Shown: positions 6,576 through 13,462 of the stretch, one piece after another
How the letters are laid out: every line of letters begins with the position of its first letter
How positions within the stretch are numbered: position 1 is the stretch's first letter
Assembly (NCBI GenBank): GCA_016214375.1
Contig: JACROQ010000145.1
Span: forward strand, 1 to 15,408
Reading direction: 5' to 3'
DNA from: Nitrospirota bacterium
Lineage (GTDB): Bacteria; Nitrospirota; 9FT-COMBO-42-15; HDB-SIOI813
Length of the DNA: 15,408 bases
The notes under the pieces: model-generated
Seen by the model: the letters and a program-made list of their open reading frames with translations, nothing else
Database searches by the model: none
Told to the model about the DNA's origin: nothing
Position numbers and translations under genes: made by a program

Positions 6576-7530
6576 GGTTTTTATATTCTTATTAATACTG
6601 GTGGGGCTTTTCCTGGGTATAGGGAGGGCCATAACCAATATGACAGGCGGGGAGAAGAAGGCGGCAGGCGTTGTTACTGTAAGCCCCGAGGGAGGGGAGA
6701 CTATCTTCTGGGGTAAGGGTAGATGCTGGACCTGTCACAGCATGGGTGACAGGGGTAGCGCTGTCAGATGCCCGAACCTTGGGGTTTACGGTGAGAAGTT
6801 TCCGCTTCCCGAAGGTCAGAGGGCTGCAGAGAGGGCAAAAGAGAGGGAAAAACAGACGGGCCTGCCATATACACGTACAGACTATTTAGTGGAAAGTATA
6901 GGAAATCCCAGTGCCTATTTAGTAGATGGTTATAAGAACGAAATGGCCATTGTCTATGCGCCACCGATCTCTCTGACCCCTGATGAGATAAAGGCGGTAA
7001 TCTCATATCTGCAGAGTCAGGGCGGGGAGGTGGATATTGAGGCGATCAACAACCCCACGGAGATTAGTAAGAAGTACTGGGATAAGATCCATGCAGCCTC
7101 GGCTGCAGGTGGGGGCGATCCAGGTCACGGGGAAGAGGTATTCCAGGCAGCCTGTTTATCCTGCCATGCATTGAAAGGGGAAGGGGGGAATGTTGGGCCT
7201 GACCTCTCTAACGTAGGGACAAAGGGTTTGAAGTATATCTCGGAAGCGATCCTCCAGCCGTCGACGACCTTCACACCCGGTTATGAGACCTTTGTGGTGA
7301 TCGATAAGGGGGGGAGGAAATATGTGGGAATAAAGACGAAGGAGGACGCCTCCGGGGTTGAGCTGATTCTGGGTAATGGCGAGGCAGCAACTATTGCCAG
7401 GGGTGACATCAAGGAGATCAGCCAGGACAAAAACAAGAGTATCATGCCCGAGGAGCTGACCGAGGCCCTTACGGTTAAGGACTATCAGGATGTCCTGGCC
7501 TTCATGTTGATGCAGAAGGGGAAGAAATAG
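6556..7530 (+). CDS. membrane-anchored dihaem cytochrome c with TIGR02603-type domain
   Basis: A 324-aa protein with one N-terminal membrane anchor (about 8-26) and the rest periplasmic. The first cytochrome c domain has CWTCH (57-61) with M130 a candidate axial ligand. The second has CLSCH (200-204), then GPDLSNVG, an ILQPSTTFTPGYETF stretch and IMPEEL with M297. This second domain matches the Pirellula/Verrucomicrobium-type haem domain (TIGR02603), recognised from memory. The start overlaps the bd-like gene by 20 bp, implying translational coupling. It is a likely direct electron partner of the bd-like subunit at the membrane surface (inference). Confidence 0.9.
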   Translation: MIQAIGKVFIFLLILVGLFLGIGRAITNMTGGEKKAAGVVTVSPEGGETIFWGKGRCWTCHSMGDRGSAVRCPNLGVYGEKFPLPEGQRAAERAKEREKQTGLPYTRTDYLVESIGNPSAYLVDGYKNEMAIVYAPPISLTPDEIKAVISYLQSQGGEVDIEAINNPTEISKKYWDKIHAASAAGGGDPGHGEEVFQAACLSCHALKGEGGNVGPDLSNVGTKGLKYISEAILQPSTTFTPGYETFVVIDKGGRKYVGIKTKEDASGVELILGNGEAATIARGDIKEISQDKNKSIMPEELTEALTVKDYQDVLAFMLMQKGKK

Positions 7531-7542
7531 GGGGATATGCAG

Positions 7543-8541
7543 ATGGAGAACAGATCAAAGACAGATGGATTTAAACTAGGGAGGTTCTGGTCGACTTTAA
7601 TTACTCTGTGTATCATTTACCTGATAATCAAATGGGTCATACCCTTTGTTTCACGTTGGCTTACCGGGCTCCCATTCCCTCTTCCTGTTCCCGGGACATT
7701 AGCCCTTTTTTATATAATGCTGACCATCATAGCCCTGTATGTCTATATCTCCTTTTCAGAGGAGAGGCTGGAGGAGTTTTTAACCCCCATCCGAAGACTG
7801 CTGCTCGGCATGTATGGTTCGAGGACAAGGACTGTTGTGCTTGCGATAATCCCGTTGCTCTTTGGATGGCAGATATATTCTGCCACAGTACCAAAGGTCA
7901 GCTCCCCCACGTCCCTAAGGATCCAGCACCCCTCCAGTAACTTTCCAAAGGACATGGAAGCGTTGAAGAACCCTCTGATAAATCCGGGGGATGCCGAGGT
8001 GGATAAGTTTATCGAGGAGGTGAAGGGGAATAATGTCCAGTTCATTCCCGAGGCAATGGGTGAGGTAGAGAAGGTAAAGGGTAAATATGAGAACATCCTC
8101 GGATTTATCCCTACGGAGTCGATGCAGGCATTTTTGAAAGATATGAAGACCGGGAACGTCAGCAGGGATAAGGCAAGGCAGGCATTGAGAGAGAAGTATC
8201 TCTTTGAGGGGAAGATCCTCTATGCGATGAACTGCAGACCATGTCATGGTGACTCTACAGGAGGGGATGGACCTATGGCTGACGGTTTTCGGCTGAGGCC
8301 CATCAATTTTACGGAGAATGGGACCATTGAAACTATTGTGGAGGGTTATACCTTCTGGAGGGTTTCAACCGGCGGGAGGGGGTTGCCCCAGGAGGCCACG
8401 CCATGGGACTCTGCCATGCCGGTGTGGAAGGCAGATATTCCGGAGGAGTACAGGTGGCGGATCATCATGGCTGAGTATGAGCTTGCCCAGAAGACGCCGC
8501 GTCAGCCTGAGAAGCTGGCAGAGGGTGAAGGGAAGAAATAG
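7543..8541 (+). CDS. membrane-anchored monohaem cytochrome c (three TM helices)
   Basis: A 332-aa protein (334 if ATG 7537 is used). Hydrophobic segments lie at about residues 18-36, 53-72 and 98-113 in the longer numbering, giving a three-helix anchor. A linker then precedes a C-terminal cytochrome c domain with CRPCH (233-237), DGPMADGFRLRPINF and SAMPVW, where M294 is the probable axial ligand. GGGGGA at 7530-7535 is spaced better for ATG 7543 than for 7537. The protein lies 12 bp after the dihaem cytochrome gene. The helical anchor without haem-ligand signatures suggests a docking subunit of a membrane complex. The anchor family is not one I recognise. Confidence 0.87.
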   Translation: MENRSKTDGFKLGRFWSTLITLCIIYLIIKWVIPFVSRWLTGLPFPLPVPGTLALFYIMLTIIALYVYISFSEERLEEFLTPIRRLLLGMYGSRTRTVVLAIIPLLFGWQIYSATVPKVSSPTSLRIQHPSSNFPKDMEALKNPLINPGDAEVDKFIEEVKGNNVQFIPEAMGEVEKVKGKYENILGFIPTESMQAFLKDMKTGNVSRDKARQALREKYLFEGKILYAMNCRPCHGDSTGGDGPMADGFRLRPINFTENGTIETIVEGYTFWRVSTGGRGLPQEATPWDSAMPVWKADIPEEYRWRIIMAEYELAQKTPRQPEKLAEGEGKK

Positions 8542-8542
8542 T

Positions 8543-8551
8543 AAAGGAGGT
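8543..8551 (+). promoter_or_regulatory. strong ribosome binding site supporting a GTG start
   Basis: AAAGGAGGT is nearly fully complementary to the 16S tail and lies 5 bases before GTG 8557. It makes the GTG start of the next gene secure although the codon is not ATG. Confidence 0.75.
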
Positions 8552-8556
8552 AAGTC

Positions 8557-10173
8557 GTGATAAAAAGGTTTTCTGTATCCCTGTTTTTCCTGTTTACTCT
8601 TAGCTGCTTATTGTTGACTCATGTTCATGCAGCGGATGTGCCCGCTGGTAAAAAGTTGGCAAAGACACCGGAGGCAATAGAGAAGGGCAGAGTTATATAT
8701 TACAAGAGGTGTAGCTTCTGTCACGGGCTCCAGGGGGATGGGGATGGACCGGTGGCTTATCAGCTTATCCCGCGTCCCAGAGATTTTACTAAAGGTCTCT
8801 ATAAATTCCGCTCCACTGGCAGCGGTGAACTACCAACGGATGAAGACCTGTTCAGGGTCATAAGTCGCGGTTTACCTGGAACTGCCATGCAGACCTTTGA
8901 TAGTGACAAGATCAAGAGCGGTCTTACAGAAGAGGAAAGGTGGCAGGTCATCTATTTTATAAAGACCTTTTCCAAAGACTTTGATGATCCTGAATTCAAT
9001 CCCTATAAAGCGGTGGTTAATGTATCCAGTGAGATAAAATCATCACAGGCGGGTATTGAAAAGGGGAAGAAGATATTCCAGGAGATGAAGTGCTGGGAGT
9101 GTCACGGTGATGGCGGCCGGGGTAATGGCCCTAACTCCCCTCGACTCAAAGACAAATTCAGAGGTGACCCTATCCTCCCCTTTGATCTTACAAAGGGATG
9201 GAGATACAAAGGGGGGAATACAACCAGGGATATCTATCTGAGGTTTAATACAGGGATAAATGGCACACCGATGCCATCATTTACAGACTCCCTGAAAGAT
9301 GAAGAAAGATGGGATTTGGCCAACTATGTAGTCTCACTCCAGAAAAGGGAAGTCAATAATAACCCGGTCCTTAGTGCAAAATTTGTCAGTGGTGAACTCC
9401 CCACTGACCCTGATAACACTCTATGGGGTAGTGCCACATCCATAGATGTACTGTTGGCCGGACAGGTTATAGCAAGGCCGAGATGGGAGAACCCGAGTGT
9501 GGACCTGGTTACTGTCAAGGCCCTATACAACGCTAAAGAGATCGTCTTTCTTATGGAGTGGGGGGACAGGTTCAAGGATACAGTACATAATCCTGAGAAG
9601 GAGTATAAAGTATCTGATGTATACAAAGGCTATGTAAGCTGGGAGGATATCCCAAGGGATATTGGTAATTTCAGGGACTCTATAGCCCTGCAGTTTCCGA
9701 CGGCAATCCCTGCGGGGACCAAGAAGCCTCACTTCTTCAGGGGAGAGTCGGGTAACACTGTAAACCTCTGGGTCTGGAAGTCAGATCTGGAGGAGTCTGG
9801 CCAGCCTCCTGTGGAAGAGGTAAATGCTTCAAGTCCCGGCCAGCCTCTAAAAATCCAACCCCCTGAGGGTCAACAGGTAAAAGGGAAAGGGGTATGGAAG
9901 GATGGCGTCTGGAAGGTTGTTATTAAGAGACCTCTCCTTACTGAGGACAAGAATGATATCCAGTTTGAAAAGGGGAAGTTCATCCCTCTGGCATTAAATG
10001 TCTGGGATGGCTCCAATGGGGAACATAACCTCCTGATGAGTCTTTCATCCTGGCATTATGTGATCCTGGAGACCACGGTCCCGATGAGTGTTTATCTCTA
10101 TACCTTCCTGGGTATTGCAGGGTTAGGACTTGGTGAGTTCTGGCTTGTGAGGAGGGTGAGGAGGAGTGGGTAA
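8557..10173 (+). CDS. dihaem cytochrome c fused to an ethylbenzene-dehydrogenase-gamma-like haem domain
   Basis: A 538-aa protein with a signal peptide (about 1-26, ending HVHA). Two cytochrome c domains follow: CSFCH (52-56) with M111, and CWECH (179-183) with M239 in GTPMPSF. Residues about 275-500 resemble the EB_dh domain (PF09459) that binds haem b in the gamma subunits of ethylbenzene dehydrogenase, DMS dehydrogenase and nitrite oxidoreductase; LWGSATSIDVLLAGQ and IVFLMEWGD are typical. A C-terminal membrane helix (about 508-530) is followed by basic residues, so the body is periplasmic and anchored. No molybdopterin catalytic subunit lies in the window, so the domain probably serves electron relay here (inference). 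The gene overlaps the next by 8 bp. Confidence 0.88.
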   Translation: MIKRFSVSLFFLFTLSCLLLTHVHAADVPAGKKLAKTPEAIEKGRVIYYKRCSFCHGLQGDGDGPVAYQLIPRPRDFTKGLYKFRSTGSGELPTDEDLFRVISRGLPGTAMQTFDSDKIKSGLTEEERWQVIYFIKTFSKDFDDPEFNPYKAVVNVSSEIKSSQAGIEKGKKIFQEMKCWECHGDGGRGNGPNSPRLKDKFRGDPILPFDLTKGWRYKGGNTTRDIYLRFNTGINGTPMPSFTDSLKDEERWDLANYVVSLQKREVNNNPVLSAKFVSGELPTDPDNTLWGSATSIDVLLAGQVIARPRWENPSVDLVTVKALYNAKEIVFLMEWGDRFKDTVHNPEKEYKVSDVYKGYVSWEDIPRDIGNFRDSIALQFPTAIPAGTKKPHFFRGESGNTVNLWVWKSDLEESGQPPVEEVNASSPGQPLKIQPPEGQQVKGKGVWKDGVWKVVIKRPLLTEDKNDIQFEKGKFIPLALNVWDGSNGEHNLLMSLSSWHYVILETTVPMSVYLYTFLGIAGLGLGEFWLVRRVRRSG

Positions 10174-11098
10174 ACAGATGGCCGGTGGAAAAGATTTAAA
10201 GTCTATAATAAAACGGCTTGAATATCCGGACGAGGCGAGGATTGTGAGCCAGGTTATGGAACAACAGGAACGGGTCAAGGCACGCATGAACAGGGTCAGG
10301 CATAAAATCCCGGTACTGAGCGGCAAGGGTGGTGTAGGAAAGAGCATGGTTACAGTGAACCTGGCCATTGCCTTTGCCCGTCGTGGTTATCGGGTCGGGA
10401 TACTCGATGCCGATCTAAACGGCCCCTGTATCCCAAAGATGATGGGGATATCTGACCTTTCTTTTGAGATTACTCAGGAGGGGGCAATCCCTCCGGCCGG
10501 GCCATTAAATATAAAAGTTGTCTCAATGGACTTTCTTGTAACGAAGGAGGAGAATTCCATCCGCTGGAAGGGCCCTATAGATTTGAGCCCCATCTGGCTG
10601 GGGACTATGGAGATGAGTGTGCTGCGGGAATTCTTAAGTGACGTGGTCTGGGGGGAGATAGACTTTCTATTTATCGATCTTCCACCCGGAGCGGCTGCAG
10701 ACAAACCACCTGTCATTGCCGGGCTTATCCCTGACTTAAATGGTGCGGTTATTGTTACAATTCCAACTGAGATTTCCCTTGGTGTCGTAAAGAGATCTAT
10801 AACCTACGCAAGGGAACTGGGAATGACGCTCCTCGGTCTTGTAGAAAATATGAGTGGCTTTGTCTGTCCTGTGTGCGGAGCAGAGGCCGACCTGCTCGAT
10901 GGAGAGACCCAGAGGATAGTCTCAGACCTTGATATTCCTCTTCTCGGAAGTATACCCTTTGATCGTAGCCTATCCCGGAGCTGTGACAGGGGAAAACCAC
11001 TGGACGACGCGCATTTCATCTCAAGAAGGTTTTCATGGATAAGCCAGAGGATTACAGAGAGACTGGATCTTAAGGAGAGTGTATTTGAAAAGATATAA
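10166..11098 (+). CDS. mrp: Mrp/NBP35-family P-loop ATPase (Fe-S cluster carrier type)
   Basis: A 310-aa cytoplasmic ATPase. The deviant Walker A is LSGKGGVGKS (51-60, with K54 and K59). IDLPPGAAADK (170-180) is switch II. The CPVC pair (C234, C237) follows NMSGFV, the site where Mrp/ApbC dimers hold a bridging 4Fe-4S cluster. Family members carry Fe-S clusters to apoproteins. About 45 residues precede the P-loop and form no extra domain I recognise. GTG 10166 overlaps the upstream gene by 8 bp; ATG 10178 is the alternative start. Its place inside a cytochrome operon suggests it matures a dedicated Fe-S protein, perhaps the Rrf2 sensor or the zinc-ribbon/PCP_red protein next door (inference). 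Confidence 0.9.
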   Translation: MGKQMAGGKDLKSIIKRLEYPDEARIVSQVMEQQERVKARMNRVRHKIPVLSGKGGVGKSMVTVNLAIAFARRGYRVGILDADLNGPCIPKMMGISDLSFEITQEGAIPPAGPLNIKVVSMDFLVTKEENSIRWKGPIDLSPIWLGTMEMSVLREFLSDVVWGEIDFLFIDLPPGAAADKPPVIAGLIPDLNGAVIVTIPTEISLGVVKRSITYARELGMTLLGLVENMSGFVCPVCGAEADLLDGETQRIVSDLDIPLLGSIPFDRSLSRSCDRGKPLDDAHFISRRFSWISQRITERLDLKESVFEKI

Positions 11099-11122
11099 TG
11101 TAAGGCCAAATTTGAGGTTTAG

Positions 11123-11521
11123 ATGAAATTTATATGCCTAAAGTGTGAGAGCTATTTACTCTATGATATGCAGGAAAAGATAGAGGAATCTATCGGTATC
11201 ACCTTTAAATGCCCTCAGTGTGGATACAGGCTTGCAATGATAGCCAATGCTGGGGAGACCCAACTGGTACATTCCATGGGGATCAAGATTGGCGGAAGAA
11301 CTTCTCCGCCCGAAGCCTTAGAAATGACCCGAACTAACCTGGATGAAGGGGCAGAAACAGGGATTGATTGGAGCGAGGAGGCTGAAAGACGTCTGGAACA
11401 GATACCTCCATTTGTGAGACCTATGGCAAAGACTGGTATAGAAAGGTTTGCCAGAGAAAGAGGCTACAGGGAGATTACCCTGCCGGTGATGGAAGAGGCA
11501 AAAAAAAGATTTATGGGATAA
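11123..11521 (+). CDS. zinc-ribbon plus PCP_red domain protein
   Basis: A 132-aa soluble protein. The N-terminus holds two CxxC pairs, CLKC (C5, C8) and CPQC (C30, C33), forming a zinc ribbon or rubredoxin-like metal site. The C-terminal 50 residues, IDWSEEAERRLEQIPPFVR to the end, match the PCP_red domain (PF08369) known from the C-terminus of the light-independent protochlorophyllide reductase B subunit. No chlorophyll genes are present, so the domain must do something else here. It is often seen next to Mrp-like ATPases in non-phototrophs, as I recall, which suggests an Fe-S or electron-transfer partner role. Spacing is 24 bp after mrp. Start ATG 11123 has GAGGT 4 bases upstream. Confidence 0.8.
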   Translation: MKFICLKCESYLLYDMQEKIEESIGITFKCPQCGYRLAMIANAGETQLVHSMGIKIGGRTSPPEALEMTRTNLDEGAETGIDWSEEAERRLEQIPPFVRPMAKTGIERFARERGYREITLPVMEEAKKRFMG

Positions 11522-11536
11522 GGAGGATTTTCAAAG

Positions 11537-12211
11537 ATGAAATGGATTAAAGTCTATCAAAAGCTAATCGTTGTATCTTTTTCGATGGTTTTTACAGGGA
11601 TTCTTGCAGGAACTGTTAACGCTGATGTGGCCGGGGGGCAAAAGATTTTTGAGGCAAAGGAGTGTGGCGCCTGTCATCTGACAAAGGGGCCTAATCAGGA
11701 CAAGACCATTGAGGATAAATTAAAGCGAAAAGGTCCGGACCTGTGGTTTGCAGGGAGCAAGTTCAAGAAGGAGTGGCTTGTGAAATGGTTGCAGGATCCA
11801 AAGTCCATAAGGCAGATGGCCTATAATTCTATAGAAAAGAAAAACCCCGGTGACCATTCTAAACTTTCAGATAAGGAGGCCAGCGATGTGACAGACTACC
11901 TGATGACCCTCACATCAATAGATGTAGTGTCAGGGACAATCCAGGCAAAGAAAGACCTTATGGGGAAGATGGTCTTTGAGAAGAAACAGGGGTGTTATGG
12001 TTGTCACTTATCGATGAGGGGTGCCAAGGTGGCAGGGGGTCTCACAGGGCCGTCCCTGGTGGATGCGGGGAAGAGGCTTCAGGGGGACTGGATCTACGCC
12101 TATCTGAAGAACCCGCAGGCCATTATCCCGGTAAAGAGGATGCCCACCTATGCGGGTGTATTGAATGATTCAGAAATGAAGAGTGTAGCGGCCTATGTGG
12201 CTAGTTTTTAA
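11537..12211 (+). CDS. secreted dihaem cytochrome c
   Basis: A 224-aa periplasmic protein with a signal peptide (about 1-29, ending TVNA). Two similar class I cytochrome c domains have CGACH (43-47) with M94, and CYGCH (153-157) with M202 in KRMPTY. Both contain a GPxL stretch (GPDLWFAG and GPSLVDAG) and a W-[IL]-x-x-[WY]-L-[QK]-[DN]-P segment, so the protein arose by duplication of one domain. This architecture recalls the dihaem cytochromes that carry electrons between membrane complexes and terminal reductases. AAGGAGGA overlaps the stop codon of the gene before it and lies about 9 bases from the start, implying coupled translation. Confidence 0.9.
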   Translation: MKWIKVYQKLIVVSFSMVFTGILAGTVNADVAGGQKIFEAKECGACHLTKGPNQDKTIEDKLKRKGPDLWFAGSKFKKEWLVKWLQDPKSIRQMAYNSIEKKNPGDHSKLSDKEASDVTDYLMTLTSIDVVSGTIQAKKDLMGKMVFEKKQGCYGCHLSMRGAKVAGGLTGPSLVDAGKRLQGDWIYAYLKNPQAIIPVKRMPTYAGVLNDSEMKSVAAYVASF

Positions 12212-12287
12212 AATCCCCCTTAATCCCCCTTTTTCAAAGGGGGAAATTTAGCGCCCCCCTTTTAAAGAAGGGGGGACGGGGGAATTT
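12210..12287. repeat. compound palindromic C/G-run repeat (MITE- or REP-like)
   Basis: Two hairpins stand side by side: TCCCCCTTT/AAAGGGGGA (12224-12244) and CCCCCCTT/AAGGGGGG (12254-12275). The outer ends are also roughly complementary, AAATCCCCCTTAATCCCCC against GGGGGACGGGGGAATTT-type sequence. The AAATCCCCC core is shared with the palindrome at 3835-3867. It fills almost the whole 93-bp gap between two cytochrome genes and could attenuate transcription or stabilise the upstream mRNA. Confidence 0.7.
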
Positions 12288-12304
12288 GAAAGGAGATTTT
12301 CAGA

Positions 12305-12664
12305 ATGAAAAAGGGAATCATTTTAACCGTAATATTTCTAATACTAACCATCTGGTTTATCCATCAGCGGGAGACCTTCGGGGCCTCACCTGTGGAAAAT
12401 TACAAATGGTACTGCGCCCAGTGTCATGGTCTGAATGGTAAAGGAGACGGGCCAAATGCAACAAAGGAACAGCCAGTTACTCCCAGAGACCACACAGACA
12501 CCAAGGGGATGAGCAAGCTCACAGATGCGGATATCGAGAATGTGATAAGGGACGGGGGAAATGCGACAGGTAAGTCTACCATGATGCCCCCCTGGGGTAA
12601 GACCATGACCGATGCAGAGATAAAAGATCTTGTGAAATATTTAAGACAGTTGTGCAAGTGTTAA
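12305..12664 (+). CDS. small monohaem cytochrome c
   Basis: A 119-aa protein with a signal peptide or uncleaved anchor (about 5-26) and one class I cytochrome c domain with CAQCH (37-41). The HGLNGKGDGPNA stretch follows the haem site, and the axial methionine is M93 or M94 in TMMPPWG. A CKC end (C117, C119) is unusual and could take a lipid, a disulfide or a metal. AGGAG lies 9 bases before the ATG. It is a good candidate for the diffusible carrier between the anchored cytochromes and the copper proteins just downstream (inference). Confidence 0.9.
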   Translation: MKKGIILTVIFLILTIWFIHQRETFGASPVENYKWYCAQCHGLNGKGDGPNATKEQPVTPRDHTDTKGMSKLTDADIENVIRDGGNATGKSTMMPPWGKTMTDAEIKDLVKYLRQLCKC

Positions 12665-12690
12665 AACAGAGGAGAAAGGAGGTGAAATAG

Positions 12691-13446
12691 ATGAAGAAAA
12701 TTATGCTTCTATTATTTGCTGTTTGTTTTGTATTCAGTCCCGCGTTGGGTATTGCCTATGATGAGATAGAGGTCAAGAACGGTGGCCAGATCATGGGGCA
12801 TGTTAAGTTTGCTGGCAAGCCATCAACGCTTGCCGCCCTTAAGGTGAATAAGAACGAGGACTTCTGTGGTAAGGAGAAACCATCGGAGGCCCTGGTAGTT
12901 GGAAAGGAGGGGGGTGTTAGATTTACAATTGGGTATCTCGAGAATATCGAGAAGGGAAAGACAATTGAAAGAAAGAAGCAGACTGACCTTAACCAGGAGA
13001 AGTGTCTCTTTGCCCCCCATGTCTTTACTATGACCAAGGGGACAGAGCTGGCCGTAATCAACTCTGACCCGGTTCTCCATAACATCAATGTAAATGTAGA
13101 TGGTATACAGACACTTAACAAAGGTCAGCCCAAGCAAAATCAGGTTGTTGTTGCAAAGATAAGAAGGATGGGTCAGGCTGATATCACCTGTGATTCTCAT
13201 ACCCATATGAGGGGTTATGCCATGATATTTGATCACCCCTATCATGCTGTGACAGATGAGACAGGTACATTTGTTATTGATAATATCCCGCCAGGGAAGT
13301 ATACCCTGAAGGTGTGGCATGAGAGCTGGAAGGTGACAGGCTTTGATGACGATGGGAGGGCGCTCTACGACAAGCCTGTATTACTCTCAAAGGAGATAGA
13401 GGTCCCTGCAAAGGGGATTGAGCATGTAAACTTTGAAATGAAGTAA
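12691..13446 (+). CDS. cupredoxin-like periplasmic protein with carboxypeptidase-regulatory-like domain
   Basis: A 251-aa protein with a signal peptide (about 1-22). The middle resembles the cupredoxin-like proteins often labelled methylamine utilization protein: C105LFAPH110V, then NSDPVLHN with H130, then C167DSHTHM173. H130, C167, H170 or H172 and M173 could form a type 1 copper site. C59 and C105 are extra cysteines that may form a disulfide. The C-terminal GTFVIDNIPPGKYTLKVWHE is a carboxypeptidase-regulatory-like (PF13620-type) beta domain. Its position 16 bp before the multicopper oxidase makes it a probable electron donor or copper donor to that enzyme (inference). AAAGGAGGTG lies 6 bases before the ATG. 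Confidence 0.8.
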   Translation: MKKIMLLLFAVCFVFSPALGIAYDEIEVKNGGQIMGHVKFAGKPSTLAALKVNKNEDFCGKEKPSEALVVGKEGGVRFTIGYLENIEKGKTIERKKQTDLNQEKCLFAPHVFTMTKGTELAVINSDPVLHNINVNVDGIQTLNKGQPKQNQVVVAKIRRMGQADITCDSHTHMRGYAMIFDHPYHAVTDETGTFVIDNIPPGKYTLKVWHESWKVTGFDDDGRALYDKPVLLSKEIEVPAKGIEHVNFEMK

Positions 13447-13462
13447 AAAGGAGGGATGTATT

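Noticed and set aside
8557..10173. Nitrite oxidoreductase gamma subunit (nxrC) as a firm call
   Set aside because: The EB_dh domain is shared by several gamma subunits and no nxrA or nxrB lies in the window; the dihaem fusion also points to a different role.
12823..13320. 165-codon open frame on the minus strand
   Set aside because: It lies opposite the cupredoxin-like gene, whose signal peptide and motifs are clear; no independent evidence of coding.
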